From the NCBI GenBank assembly GCA_012274445.1, contig JAAROD010000080.1, positions 2,046,001 to 2,110,000 of the forward strand: DNA of 64,000 bases, given 5' to 3'. Position numbers and translations under genes: made by a program. Each line of letters starts with the position of its first letter. Position 1 is the first letter of the stretch. The stretch is from Sclerotiophoma versabilis. Its lineage: Eukaryota; Ascomycota; Dothideomycetes; Pleosporales; Didymellaceae. The notes beneath the pieces are model-generated. The model searched no databases and was not told the DNA's origin. It was given only the letters and a program-made list of their open reading frames with translations. Positions 31,975 through 42,645 of this stretch are shown piece by piece.

Positions 31975-32710
31975 CTACGAACCTTCTTCGTTCTTCTCGT
32001 CCAGACAGATGCACAATGCTGCTATCAGTGCCATATCGACGCCTGGCGCGACGGACACGGCGTAGGTCTGGTGGCCGAAAAACAGCTCCGTACCATTGAG
32101 TAGCTTCCGGTTAATGCGCGCGACCACGACATCTGTTGCGCGTCAGTCGTGATGGAGATGTACCTAAGAAGAAGAAGGGGAAGAAAAAAACGCACTGCCT
32201 TGAGCTTCATCTATGATATCAGCAGTAGTATCGCGCCAGTTTCCAAGCATAGTCAGAACCTCCTGTTTTCCCGAGTGGGAGGTGAACGTCGCTGTTGCTT
32301 TACTGCCCAGTACTGCGATGCATAGTCAGCGATTGCCGGGTCGTGTTGGTGCTGGCTTCCCGCTCCCGTCTTTTGAGAGCCCGAGTGCGCGTACATTTGA
32401 ATGAGCTCTTGACTTCCATCAGCTTCTGCTTCTGCGCGTCCTCCACCCGGAACGTCGTGTGGATGTGGAAGTGCTCCTTGACAATGTCGAAGAGGTGGTT
32501 GCCTTGCTCGTCGAAGACTTTCTTGCGCCCGGAGATGCTCATCAATTTGCCTTCGACGCGGAGGATTGGCGTGCCGTTGGCTAGTTTGATGTGGAAATCG
32601 TCTCCCGTAAGAGATAGTACTTTTTCTTTCAGCACGAGCGTTTCGGAACCGCGGGCGAAGAATTGAGGGAAGACGCCGACGGGCGACGGCACGGGAGCGA
32701 GGTGTGTCAT
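31975..32710 (-). CDS. LURP-one-related (LOR, tubby-like fold) protein
   Basis: Three exons: 32710-32395, 32312-32196 and 32132-31975, giving 196 residues. Introns 32313-32394 (GTACGC…CGCAG) and 32133-32195 (GTGCGT…ACAG) are both phase 1. Joined, they give the LOR pattern: VLSLTGDDFHIKLANG, PILRVEGKLMSISGRKKVFD, LFDIVKEHFHIHTTF, then FTSHSGKQEVLTMLGNWRDT and VVVARINRKLLNGTELFF, HQTYAVSVAPGVDMALIAAL. The family folds as a tubby-like beta barrel around a central hydrophobic helix, here the C-terminal VDMALIAALCICL. Function in fungi is unknown; plant LURP1 is defence-linked and related scramblases bind lipid. The length is typical of the family. Confidence 0.87.
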
Positions 32711-34859
32711 TGCTGGTCTAAGTTTCTAGATGTCGTTGAGTTATTGCAGTAGGCTCGTGGCTGCTTGCGGGTCAAGTATGGTGAGATGGCAGGTAGGAGC
32801 TTGACATGTGAAGGATACGAGGGGTAACGAGCTTATATGTCATTACAAGGGTTAGTGGTTGGCCTTGCTCAAGGTATCCAGGCTAGGCCAATAGTCGAAT
32901 GGAATGTTAGGCTTGCAGGTGTTGCGCTCGCAGGTTGAATACGATGGGGGAGCTCAGCCACGCGATCGACGCCTGACGCAGCATCAGCCCTTGCCCCATT
33001 CATAGCATTGAGGTGAGACGCAATTACCGAGAACGGAAAGTGCCAGATGTTCGGGTCAGCGCATCGATGTTGGCTCCGCGCGAGTGGTTCAATTCGACCT
33101 CAGACATCTGCACTGCCAATCACCACCTCGTCTCCAGCACCTTCTTTGTGCTGCATATACGAAATGTTTGATCAGCCACAAGCGCCCGACGACATCACAT
33201 CTCGCCTTACAATAGCTGTCGATCATCCAACTCGGATTAGTGACTGTTTGGTAGCACGTATTCCTCCGCGATACCGCTCATCCATATTTCATATTCCCCA
33301 CTTTTCCCACTACAACCTTCACAGGACCACTTCAAGGCCCCCAACATCGATGTCGTCGCCAGGCCAACCTACCATACCCATCCTACTAAACACATAGACT
33401 ATCTGAAAGCGTACATGATCACTGCACCTCCGCTTTTCACTGTCTACGCTGACAAGGACGTGTATTGCCATATCATACCACAAGGACGCTAAGAACAGGA
33501 GTCAAAAGCCAGTACTCTAACGACAAATATCGCAACCCTCCCGGGCTTTGCACGCTTCGAGCGATCCCCACGGGGTAAGCGCGAATACTAATTGAACGAG
33601 AAGCAAAGCAGCTAGATAGTAAAGACGAAGAGGATGATTTGATATCGCCAGGGAGGTCTCGACGCAGAATCGCAGAAAGCAAGACACACCAACTAATGCT
33701 TCGGCAATATGCAAGACGAGGTCCAAAGGACAAGTTTTTCTTGAGTGCGCACTGCATTGAGAGGGTAGGTAATGGGGGTTTTTTTTTCCCGAGCTTGGAC
33801 TGTTTCAGACATGTGCCTTGTTGCTGTTGAGGAGACATGTTGAAGACGGAGTCGGAGACGAGTCGAAGATAAAAGTGGAGACAAATCGAAGATGAAAGTG
33901 GAGACGAGTCGAAGATGAAAGTGGAGACGAGTCGAAGATGAAAGTGGAGACGAATCGAAGACGATTTGGAGACACAATTGGAAACATGATTAGCTCAATT
34001 CCCCTCGGCATCTCGTGGTGATGCCGTTTGATGAAGTAGGGGTAAGGATGGACTAAGTCCCGATAGGGGACGGCCCATTATCTTGCATAATAGCGAAAAA
34101 TAGGAGATAACAGTTCATACATAGTATCTAACCATTGATGTTTACGTACGCAGGGGATATTTAGGTTCAGGATACGCAGGAAAAACCTGCGCATCATCAT
34201 CATCGTCATCGTCGAGCTTACTACCTACAACCTTCAGTCATCATGTCACCGAAGCCAAGCACGGATATTGATTAATAGTATACGTTGTTTATTGCGTTAA
34301 TTAGGGAGGGTGTAAGCCCATGCATAGTAGTCTACAGCAAACTTAGTCCGGCACAATACAAACAAGAAAAGAAAGTCGATATCCCAGATGCGCTTCTGCC
34401 AAAAAGAACAAACAACAACACAAGCCCTCGCAAAAGTCTAATGTGCGCTGCTATTACAAAGGAGAAATGAGAGAAGAAGCCCAGAGGATATGTTCCCGGT
34501 TCTGCTTATGCCAATGCCGATGATGTGATAACGCTCGCTGATGCATATATAACGCTTGATGAAATGACAAAATTTTCCACTCCTCTGTCCTCCTCTTGTC
34601 TTACGACGCAACTAAATTTTATGGCCCTGGCCTCAATATCTTCAACAACGTTGTCTTGGTGGGGTGAGGCGTATGGTACCGAAGGCATCCATACTCGTTA
34701 AGCTACGGGCATGTCGGCCTGCTTGGGACCTATGCTGGGCAGGGCCAGGGGCTCCAGCTGGATGTTTCCCCAGGCCTCTTCATCACCGATCGCTGCGTGG
34801 CGAGGCGCATGACGGAGGGGCTAAGCTACTGCTGCAAAGACATGAGCGTGTTCGCTCAC
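32711..34859. other. Gene-poor spacer with a minisatellite
   Basis: LOR promoter at the left, 3' flank of the F-box/WD40 gene at the right. It contains the 23-bp repeat at 33842 and a CATCATCGTC-type simple stretch near 34195-34215. No gene is supported. Confidence 0.5.
33842..33979. repeat. 23-bp minisatellite, six copies
   Basis: Six head-to-tail units with consensus GAAGATGAAAGTGGAGACGA followed by GTC. The three central copies are near identical; the outer ones diverge. The period is not a multiple of three, so it is very unlikely to be coding. Confidence 0.95.
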
Positions 34860-37037
34860 TTACTTGTCTCCAACAAGCAGCTCAGATCCTTGCACATTGT
34901 GACCAAAGTCCAGGATCAATGTGCGTCCATCCTGGCTCGTGGCAACCACGCGTCGGTAATCGCTCTTAGCGGAGAGAATCCAGCTCGTTGTCCAGTTCTT
35001 GTACACGGCATATGTGGCACCCGTCTCGTAGTCGGAAACCTGGATGCTCTGGTCATACGAGCCGGATACTATACGTCCGTTGAAGGCATCCAAAAACAAC
35101 GAGCGGACGAGACCTTCATGCTTGACACGGCTGTGGACGAGGTTGCCAGAGTTGGCGTCGAACTTGTACACGACGTGGTCGTTGCCTCCAGCAAGGACGT
35201 ACTTGGCGTCATCAGAGAACTCAACAGCGGCAAGACCCCTATCCTCAGACGGGAAGTCTTTGATGGAAGCGCCAGTCTCAAGGTTCCACAGCTTAGCCAT
35301 GCCGTCTCCGCTGGCGGAAACAAGGAGGTTACCGCGGAGCTGGACAGCGTTGACAGGGCCCCTGTGTCCCTTGAGCGTGCGAATGCAGACACCAGTCTTG
35401 CGGTCCCAGACCTTGATCATCGCATCCTTGCTACACGAGATGATGTACTTGTCGTCTAGGCAGACATCCAAAACACCAGCTTCGTGACCACGGAGGCGGT
35501 ACATGGGAACGTATTCTTCGCCGGTGATGTCCCAGACGATGCAGGTGTAGTCGGAAGAGCCAGTAACCATGATCTCGTGATCGTACTGCAGGCAGAGAAT
35601 CGATGCATCGTGGTAGTCGGCAGGAACGTGGTAGATCTTGTTGCCCTGCTTGGTGCCGTTGACGGAGGCATGGCTGATGACGCGCTCTGAACGCTCTTCC
35701 ATAGGGAGCGGTGTGTTGATTGTAGGACGGTGGTTTGGTCCTCCATACACCTTGATGCACTTGTACGTCTTCAAATCCCATACACGGATGGTTCGGTCGC
35801 GGGATCCGGTGATGCACTTGTTCTCGTCGAACTGGCAGCAGTAGACGCTGTCTGTGTGACCATTGAGGTAGATGGCAGCGGGAGTACCAGCCTTCCACCG
35901 CTGATTGATGGTGCTGCGTGCAGAGTACATCTTCTTCCAGTCTTGCGCAGGGGCGGGCTTGTGGTTTGCCTGCTTGCCGACGCCTGAACCACCCATCTGG
36001 ATAGGGGCAGGCGAAACATGGACCTCGGGCTCGTACTTGCGGAGGAAGACGCTGCGCCAGACGTGGCTCGACGAGGCGTGCTCGTGCCAGTGGCGTGAGA
36101 CCTGTTCAGCGCGAGCGAGGGAGGTTGCGTCGAGGTTGGAGAGAACGGCGGTAGCGAGCTCGGCGGGGAGGCGCTGGAAGGGGTCGGCTAGGTACCGTGG
36201 TTAGCAAGGGTGGGGTCAGATTGGGAGGAATGGAGCAAGCTTACTCATCTTCTTGTCGGAAGCACTGTCTGTCCTCACAATAGGGGAAGAGCATGTCATG
36301 TCGACGCCGCTCTCGTTGTCGTTGAAGTCTACATCGCAGAATTGAGGCTTGTCGGAAGAGATGAGACCGTTGAGGAAGCGGTGGGTGTGCTCCTGCTCGC
36401 GTCGCAGCTGGTTGAGACGGCTCTCGTTGGCGGCGGCAGCGGCCTGTCGTGCAGAAGCGCCTCCCATGAGTTGAGTGTTGAGGAGCGAGGTGAGTTGTTG
36501 GGGTTGCTTGGAGGAGTCTCCTGAAGGGAGGGAGGTGGCTGGTCTCCTGCGCATGGAACTGAAGCGCTTGAGTGAAAAGCCCTTGTTGGCGCTAGATGGG
36601 GACGGGGCGAGGACGGGTAGCGAGGGAATGCCCGAGTCTGTGTGCGGCAGGGGGAGGCGCTGCTGGTCGATGCTGGACTTGCGGGCGGTGGTGGAGGAGG
36701 GCAGGCTGTCGATGAAACTCTGGATGGAGCCTCTGCGGTGGCGTGAGGGGGCGGCCGAGGCGGAGGAAAAGGACGACAGCCTCCTGCGGCTCTTCTGGCG
36801 GGTGAAGGTGCCTGCGAAGTTGCCCAGGGCCCTGGACAGGGCGCTCTCGGCGTGGGCCGGGTTGTCGGCCTCGTTGACGGCGTCGAGGGCGAAGCCATAG
36901 CGGTCGGCGTCGTGGTAGGTGCTCGTGCTGAACGTCTGCGAGGCGGTCCTCTTCATGGTGTGGTCGAAGGGGGTGGAGTGTGTGTCGTCGGTGGCAGCAG
37001 AGGAAGTCTTCGGACGGGAAGCCAGACTGCGATGCAT
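34860..37037 (-). CDS. F-box/WD40 repeat protein (SCF ubiquitin ligase adaptor)
   Basis: Exons 37037-36245 and 36187-34860 give 706 residues. The intron 36188-36244 (GTAAGC…CCTAG, phase 1) joins SASDKKM to the F-box TDPFQRLPAELATAVLSNL, followed by SLARAEQVSRHWHEH. The ATG at 37037 is used; the ATG at 36956 (MKRTASQTF) is equally possible. The N-terminal 260 residues are Ser/Pro-rich and disordered. Seven WD40 blades follow, such as DRTIRVWDLKTYKC, DYTCIVWDITGEEYV, DAMIKVWDRKTGVC and GMAKLWNLETG. Such proteins recruit phosphorylated targets to Skp1-Cullin1. It is clearly of the Cdc4/Met30/beta-TrCP architecture, but I cannot assign it to one orthologue; the linker WKKMYSARSTINQRWKAG differs from Met30. 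Confidence 0.9.
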
Positions 37038-37821
37038 TGGAGCGTCTGCGGGCAGCGGTGCAGCGGTGTGCACGAGTTGGTCGCAGGTGGCAGCCAATTC
37101 CAGGGGCGAGGGCGGGTTGAGGCCGAAACGCGCTGCGAGTCGTGGGCGTGCAGGGCGAGGAGCTAGGAATCCAAGGAGCGTGGAGCGGTGCAGCGGTGGA
37201 TCGCAGCAGCGGCAGCAGCAGCAACAACAACAACAACAGAAGGAATTACTGGACAGGAGCGTGCAAGCAGCCAGCGACGGTGAGGGCTGCGGGCGGGGCA
37301 GCGGGCGAGCGGGCGTGGGCGTGGGCGTGGGTGTGGGTGTGGTTGGAGAACTAACGACAAGGAAAGGGAGCGGGCGTGCGGACAGGGCCGTGGGCGGAAA
37401 AGCGAAGAGAGCGAGGATGTCGACCGCAGCTGGCTCGCGGCCGGTGTAAATAAGGGTAGGGCTTGGGGCAACTTGGGGCAACGAGCGCGCAGACGAACAT
37501 TGGACAGCGCGCGGCCAGCCCAAAGCCAATCTCTTTGCACTAGCTCGTCTGCTGGCTCATGGCCGCCCCAGCAGATCGCCTGCCGCTACTGCTCCTCGCC
37601 GGGCCCTGGCCAGCGCGCGGGAACCGTCGGCGGTCTGCAACACGTCTGCGCGGCAGCACAGCATCCATTGGCGCTGCCCGTCCTGCGCCGCTCACCCTGC
37701 ACCTCACTGCTGCTGCGTCTGTTGGGAGCCCTCGCCCTCACCGCTCCGCCGCCCACCGCCCACCGCCCAGCACCGTACTCTGTTACAACGCCGCCCATTT
37801 GAAACCCCCCCAAACCGCGAC
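37038..37821. promoter_or_regulatory. Divergent promoter, F-box/WD40 gene / DUF7704 gene
   Basis: 784 bp, GC-rich, with a CAG/CAA run around 37205-37240 and a GTGGGC/GTGTGG-type repeat around 37312-37340. The minus strand stays open here without an ATG, probably as leader sequence. Confidence 0.5.
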
Positions 37822-38289
37822 ATGGCCCCCGCCCACATCCCCTTCTTCTACCGTCTGGTCTTCCTGTACCTCGAGCCCGCCTCCATCCTGGCCGGCGCCG
37901 TGCAGGCCTACTTCTTCCAGTCCGCCTACCTGTCCCTCACCCACGCCTCCAGCGCCCCAGCCTCAGTGCCCCTCTGCACGTCCATTGTGCTGACCCAGCT
38001 GGCGAACCTGTACCTGGGTCTTGCCCTCACCGAGGCTCTCATCCTGCGTGTCACCACCGAGGACAGCGTGTGGAGGGCGCTCATCGTCGTGCTGCTCATC
38101 GCTGACCTCGGCCACCTGTACTCGGTCCTGCCCTTGGGCTTCTCCAGAGCATTCCTGCAGTGGTGGAACTGGAACGCTATAGACTGGGGCAACGTCGGCT
38201 GGGTCTACTTCCTCGCACTAACGCGCATTTCCATGTTGTCACGTCTTGGATTTGGCCCAACACGCGCGCCCGCGCGGAAGAATGCCTGA
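37822..38289 (+). CDS. Small four-helix membrane protein, DUF7704-like
   Basis: One exon, 155 residues; the ATG follows a C/A-rich leader (CCGCGACATGGCC). About four hydrophobic helices are visible: FYRLVFLYLEPASILAGAV, LTQLANLYLGLALTEALI, ALIVVLLIADLGHLYSVL and the region with WVYFLALTRISML. The N-terminal FYRLVFLYLEP pattern is the hallmark of a fungal integral-membrane family (DUF7704) of unknown function. There is no cleavable signal. The basic tail (PTRAPARKNA) probably faces the cytosol. Confidence 0.83.
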   Translation: MAPAHIPFFYRLVFLYLEPASILAGAVQAYFFQSAYLSLTHASSAPASVPLCTSIVLTQLANLYLGLALTEALILRVTTEDSVWRALIVVLLIADLGHLYSVLPLGFSRAFLQWWNWNAIDWGNVGWVYFLALTRISMLSRLGFGPTRAPARKNA

Positions 38290-39738
38290 GGCTCGAATGT
38301 GCTCGTAGATAGTCGTCGTCGCTGTGCTGCCCAACCAGCCCCATATACCATCTTGTCCTACAGAAGCTGTCGAAGCACTTGCCATTCCTGATGCACCATT
38401 CTCTGCGTGACCAAGTCGATACATGCACCATCATCGCACAAAACGCCACCTTCTGCTTTCGTCCGCCATGTACCCCTTCGGCAAGCCAACCGAGAGGCCC
38501 TCCTTGCCGAGCCCTCAGGCCTCTGGCGGGTGCCACCAAGATCTCCCTCAGCCCGCTACCCCAGACCCACCTTCTCTCCTAACCCGAACCATCGACTTGA
38601 GGATCGACTTCTAGAAGTCAGGGGTTCCAGCGAACGGTCAGGGAGCCCAGAGACCTGTCACGAGTCGCCAGCAAACGGTGGTACCCACGCAAGGCCTGAC
38701 CATTCTTCTCGCCAGCGTGCGGCAGCACTCGGCTGCAATTCCATTGTCCGCCCACACTCTCTCTCTCGTCAGCGAACCAGAGTGCGGTGCGAGCTTTACC
38801 AAAAGCAAATCCCCTGCCGTTCCCAACCACTTCCAACAAAGAAGCAACTCGCTCCCGCCGTCTCGACCCTCAGCTCTGGACTGCCTGCATCTACAAAGCA
38901 CACTCTCGCGCGAGCAGCGACGAATCACATTGCTGTTCCAGCGCGTCCGGTTGGAGGAGGGCCAGCATTCCACAGCGCCGTTGAACGTTGCACTGCTGCA
39001 CCGCCCGTTCTCTGCCACAGAACAGACAGCGGAACCATTCCTCTTTTTCTTTTTGTGTTTTTGCCCAGCAACTCCGCCCGCACTGTTGCAAACCTCTCAA
39101 CCAAACAGAAACCGCCCTGCCGCATGCAGCCCGCCGAGAATAAAACACACACTATCGCCACCTCAGCCTCAGCCTCAGCAGTTCCCTTCCACCGCGCTTC
39201 GAATCTTCCACGCTAGTCCCCAATCCGGCCCGTTCGGTGCCCACCCTGCATGGAACTCTCGCGTGCGCCGCTAGGATGGCGCGCGTCGCTGCTGCAAAGC
39301 GACGTCATACTACCGACCCTTCCCTTCCCTTCACCTCGGCCCACCTTCTAACGCTGTATTAGGATCAGATCAAATGTTTCGCCGGGATACCATCGCGAGG
39401 TGGTAGAGATGATGAATCGCCTTGTGCTGTGACGTAGTGTGAAGAAATGAAAGAAGAAGAAAAAAAAAAACTTAAAAAATAAAAATAAACTACGCTATCA
39501 GCTCCCCTCCCTACCACTACATCGTACGCTGTTCCTGCTATATACAGATAAGCTTCTTCCTGGGCCTTGCTCGGTGGGGGGGATGGGATGGGATGATGCC
39601 TCCTTGCTGCGCCGGTGTGTGTGGGTTGGGTACCCGTGGTACATCGCACTGGCGGGAACTTGGTGGGTGATTCTTCGAGTTACCATGTGTACCGTACCAC
39701 TTGGTCCGCAAACACGATTGACAAATTCAAATCACTAC

Positions 39739-39782
<44 letters not shown>

Positions 39783-40416
39783 TACACTCCGCACCCATTG
39801 CCTGGGACGGACTGTCAGACTGCTTCCGTCTGATTGCGGCGAGTCTAGCTTCGGTTCTAAGATGGGAGGGGGGGGGGCTTTGCTCGCTTCGTAGAACTTG
39901 CCGACTGACCCGAGTCCATGGTATGGGCGACATTGTGACATGTTGTCTCGTCTGGGGCATAAGACATGTCTAGACACCGTCTCCCGCATGCTGCGACCTA
40001 TCACGATTGAGGCGCTGGTCACTGAATTGAAAACCTGATCTCACCACCCATCACACGCACCCAACTATGGCGAATCAGGATGCACATGACTTGATTTGGC
40101 TATTGCAACCCCTCCCGATACCTTCCAAAAACTATGCCAGAGCGACAGAAGAGCAGTAAATAGGGGTATAAGTATCCACACCAGGGTAAAGACAGCAGAG
40201 ACAGTCGACTCCAACCCATACATTCCTCACATAAATCACATTTTCCTTCTCATATCGCGCCGTAACCCCAAGGCCTCAATATCCAAAACACCTTGCAAGT
40301 GAAAAGAATAACAATGCAAAAGCAATCGTGTGAAAGTGTTGTACAATGAAAACAAGAATCAAGTCTTATGCAACCCAACAAGTCCAAAGACTCGAGTATG
40401 CAAACCGTCCGAGACT
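38290..40416. other. Gene-poor convergent spacer with microsatellite
   Basis: About 2.1 kb between two 3' ends. Long plus-strand frames (38407-39216, 38678-39274) overlap each other and are Pro/Ser/Thr-rich by composition only. It also contains the (TAG)n tract at 39739 and poly-A and poly-G runs near 39460 and 39868. Confidence 0.5.
39739..39780. repeat. (TAG)14 microsatellite
   Basis: Fourteen uninterrupted TAG units. In two plus-strand frames it reads as Val or Ser runs and in the third as stops, so coding use is unlikely. Confidence 0.97.
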
Positions 40417-42565
40417 TCAATAGATGCCAGCATCGAGACCAGCCAGGCTGCCATCCATCTGCTTCTCCATCGCCTCGAAATCCACGAGCGATGGAAACAG
40501 CATCATCTCGTCGCTATCCATAGCTGGTAGAGAGACTCCAAGAGTCTGCAGGTCGTCAGAGAGCTGCATGTCAAGTGGGAGTGCATCTCCGTTCATGCCC
40601 ATCATCCATGCATCAGGCATGTCCATGTCCAGGTTGATCAGGAGGTTGTCGTTCTCAGATATGTCAGACTGTCGCGTCGAGGGCGTGTCCTTTGCCGACG
40701 AGTCGGGTGTCTCCGTTGGCGAACTCGGCCGCGAGCGAACGGCCCACGTGTTATCCACATCTTTGAGGTCAAGTACTGTGAACGGGCCGTTGGCGTCAAG
40801 CGCCGCAAAAGTATCCTCATACGAGCAATCAAGCAGCGACGCAGGGATCATAGGCTGTACCTCGTGTTGCTTCTGTGGTTCTGCTGCTACTGCTGCTACA
40901 GGTGTAGAGTCCTTGACATTCGATCTGGCAGCACTAGTAGGCGTAGGCTTGGCTTGAAGTCCAGTATTGGGTGTCGCCACCTTCACCATTGCCTGCGGTG
41001 TCTTGAGCAAATTGGCCGATGGCGAGTTCTTGATACCAGTCTGCGTCGGTATCCGTGCCATAGGAGTGGCAGCCGTATGCTGTCCCGCGGGAGTCGGAGC
41101 GTTCTGTGCAGTGCCAGGAGCATGTTCGGTTTTGATGGCCTGCGCAGGAGCACGTGGAGCTGAGACTGCAGGTGCAGGTGCAGGCTTCGCGGTGGGTTTT
41201 GAAGCGTTGGCGTCGACCTTGGGCTCACCTGTCTTCAGATCCACCTCAAGATAATCCGCCATGGACTCAAGTGCGAATTGGAGAGGATTGTCATGTATGG
41301 CATGCGCTATGCTGATATGCGCGTCAAGCTCAGTCTGTGTATCAAACCCTCGGACGGAATATTCGCATGCAGCCTCCTTGCACTTGAATGTCGGTTTCTG
41401 TGGCATTTGCTTGTCTGGTGCCGGCTGTCGCTTGAGCTCAGGTGAACCGCCTTTTCCAGTGCCCATACGAGGCGAGGGTTTGGGTCCTGGTGTCGAGCTT
41501 GCGCTGCCTCCATCCATTCTTTGGCGCTTCTTATCCGGTAGAACGAGATTGGTAAGTCTTGGGGCTTCATCAAAGTATTTTGGAGCCCCGCTTGGTGATT
41601 GCCCACCGCCAAGAGGGAAGGGTGGGCGATCTGTTGTAGGGGCTTGGGGAGCTTTCGAACCCCGCTGATGCGACTCGGTATGTTGTTTGAGATTCGCAGC
41701 ATTGAGCTGAGCTGGAGGTGTAGCAAGCGAGGTATCTGAGCCAGCTGGCAACTGCTGTGGACCCGCCTGGGCGTTGGCATTCTGGTTCTGTTGTGACTGC
41801 GACATTCTTGCTCCGATCTTGGTGACGAAGTTGAGAATGGTACGGAGATGGGTCTTGAACCCCTCTGTTGGCAGTGTGATCTGATCATTGAGCATTCCAC
41901 TCTCAAGGTTCATCTCTCGGAACAACAAGCAACGTGCCGTCATGATCTGCCGTATAACACCCTCGGAGCCACTGTCGACGTCAAATGACGCGTAGAAAGC
42001 GCGGATTGCTCCATCAACTTTCTTCAGCGTCAAAAGCTGCTTCTGTAGAGTACCCTGGAGTGAAGCGCGCACTTGAGGTGGTATCTGTGTTGGCTGTCCA
42101 GGCGGCAAAGTTTTCTCAACCTCGACCATCATAGTGTTCAGCTTGTTCGTCCTGACTGGATCATTCATGCGTGCACGAAGGTCCTCGGCGCTCGGTACTG
42201 GACGTGGTTGCTGCGGCGGCTTGCCGTTGACAGCGTTTGAAGCATCTTGAGCCTTGAGCAGCTGTGCCTTAACTTGAGCTTGTTGCGCAGGTGTAAGCTT
42301 GGACATCTGCTCTTGTGTAAGGTTGAGAGGCCTCTGGGGAATCATAGGCGCTTGAAGCGCCACGTTGCCGCCAGGTTGTTCTGCATGGACCTCAACAGAG
42401 TCTTCGTTGGGTCGTTTTAGGTTCTTCGCAGCGTTGGGCGCAGACTGTGTTGTTTGCGGTGGCCTAGCAGATGGTTTGGACTGCGGTGTCGATTGGGTAG
42501 CTTGAGCGGTCGGAGGGCGGTTGGGCTGCTGGTGCGGAGTTTGCTGAGGTGTAGGCTGCTGCTGT

Positions 42566-42645
<80 letters not shown>

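Noticed and set aside
37038..37529. Extended N-terminus of the F-box/WD40 protein with a poly-Cys run
   Set aside because: The extension begins at a TTG, and its Cys run comes from a CAG/CAA repeat read in another frame. It is better seen as leader.
38407..39274. Long plus-strand frames of 269 and 198 codons
   Set aside because: They overlap in different frames, have Pro/Ser/Thr composition driven by C-rich DNA, and show no domain, start context or splice signals.
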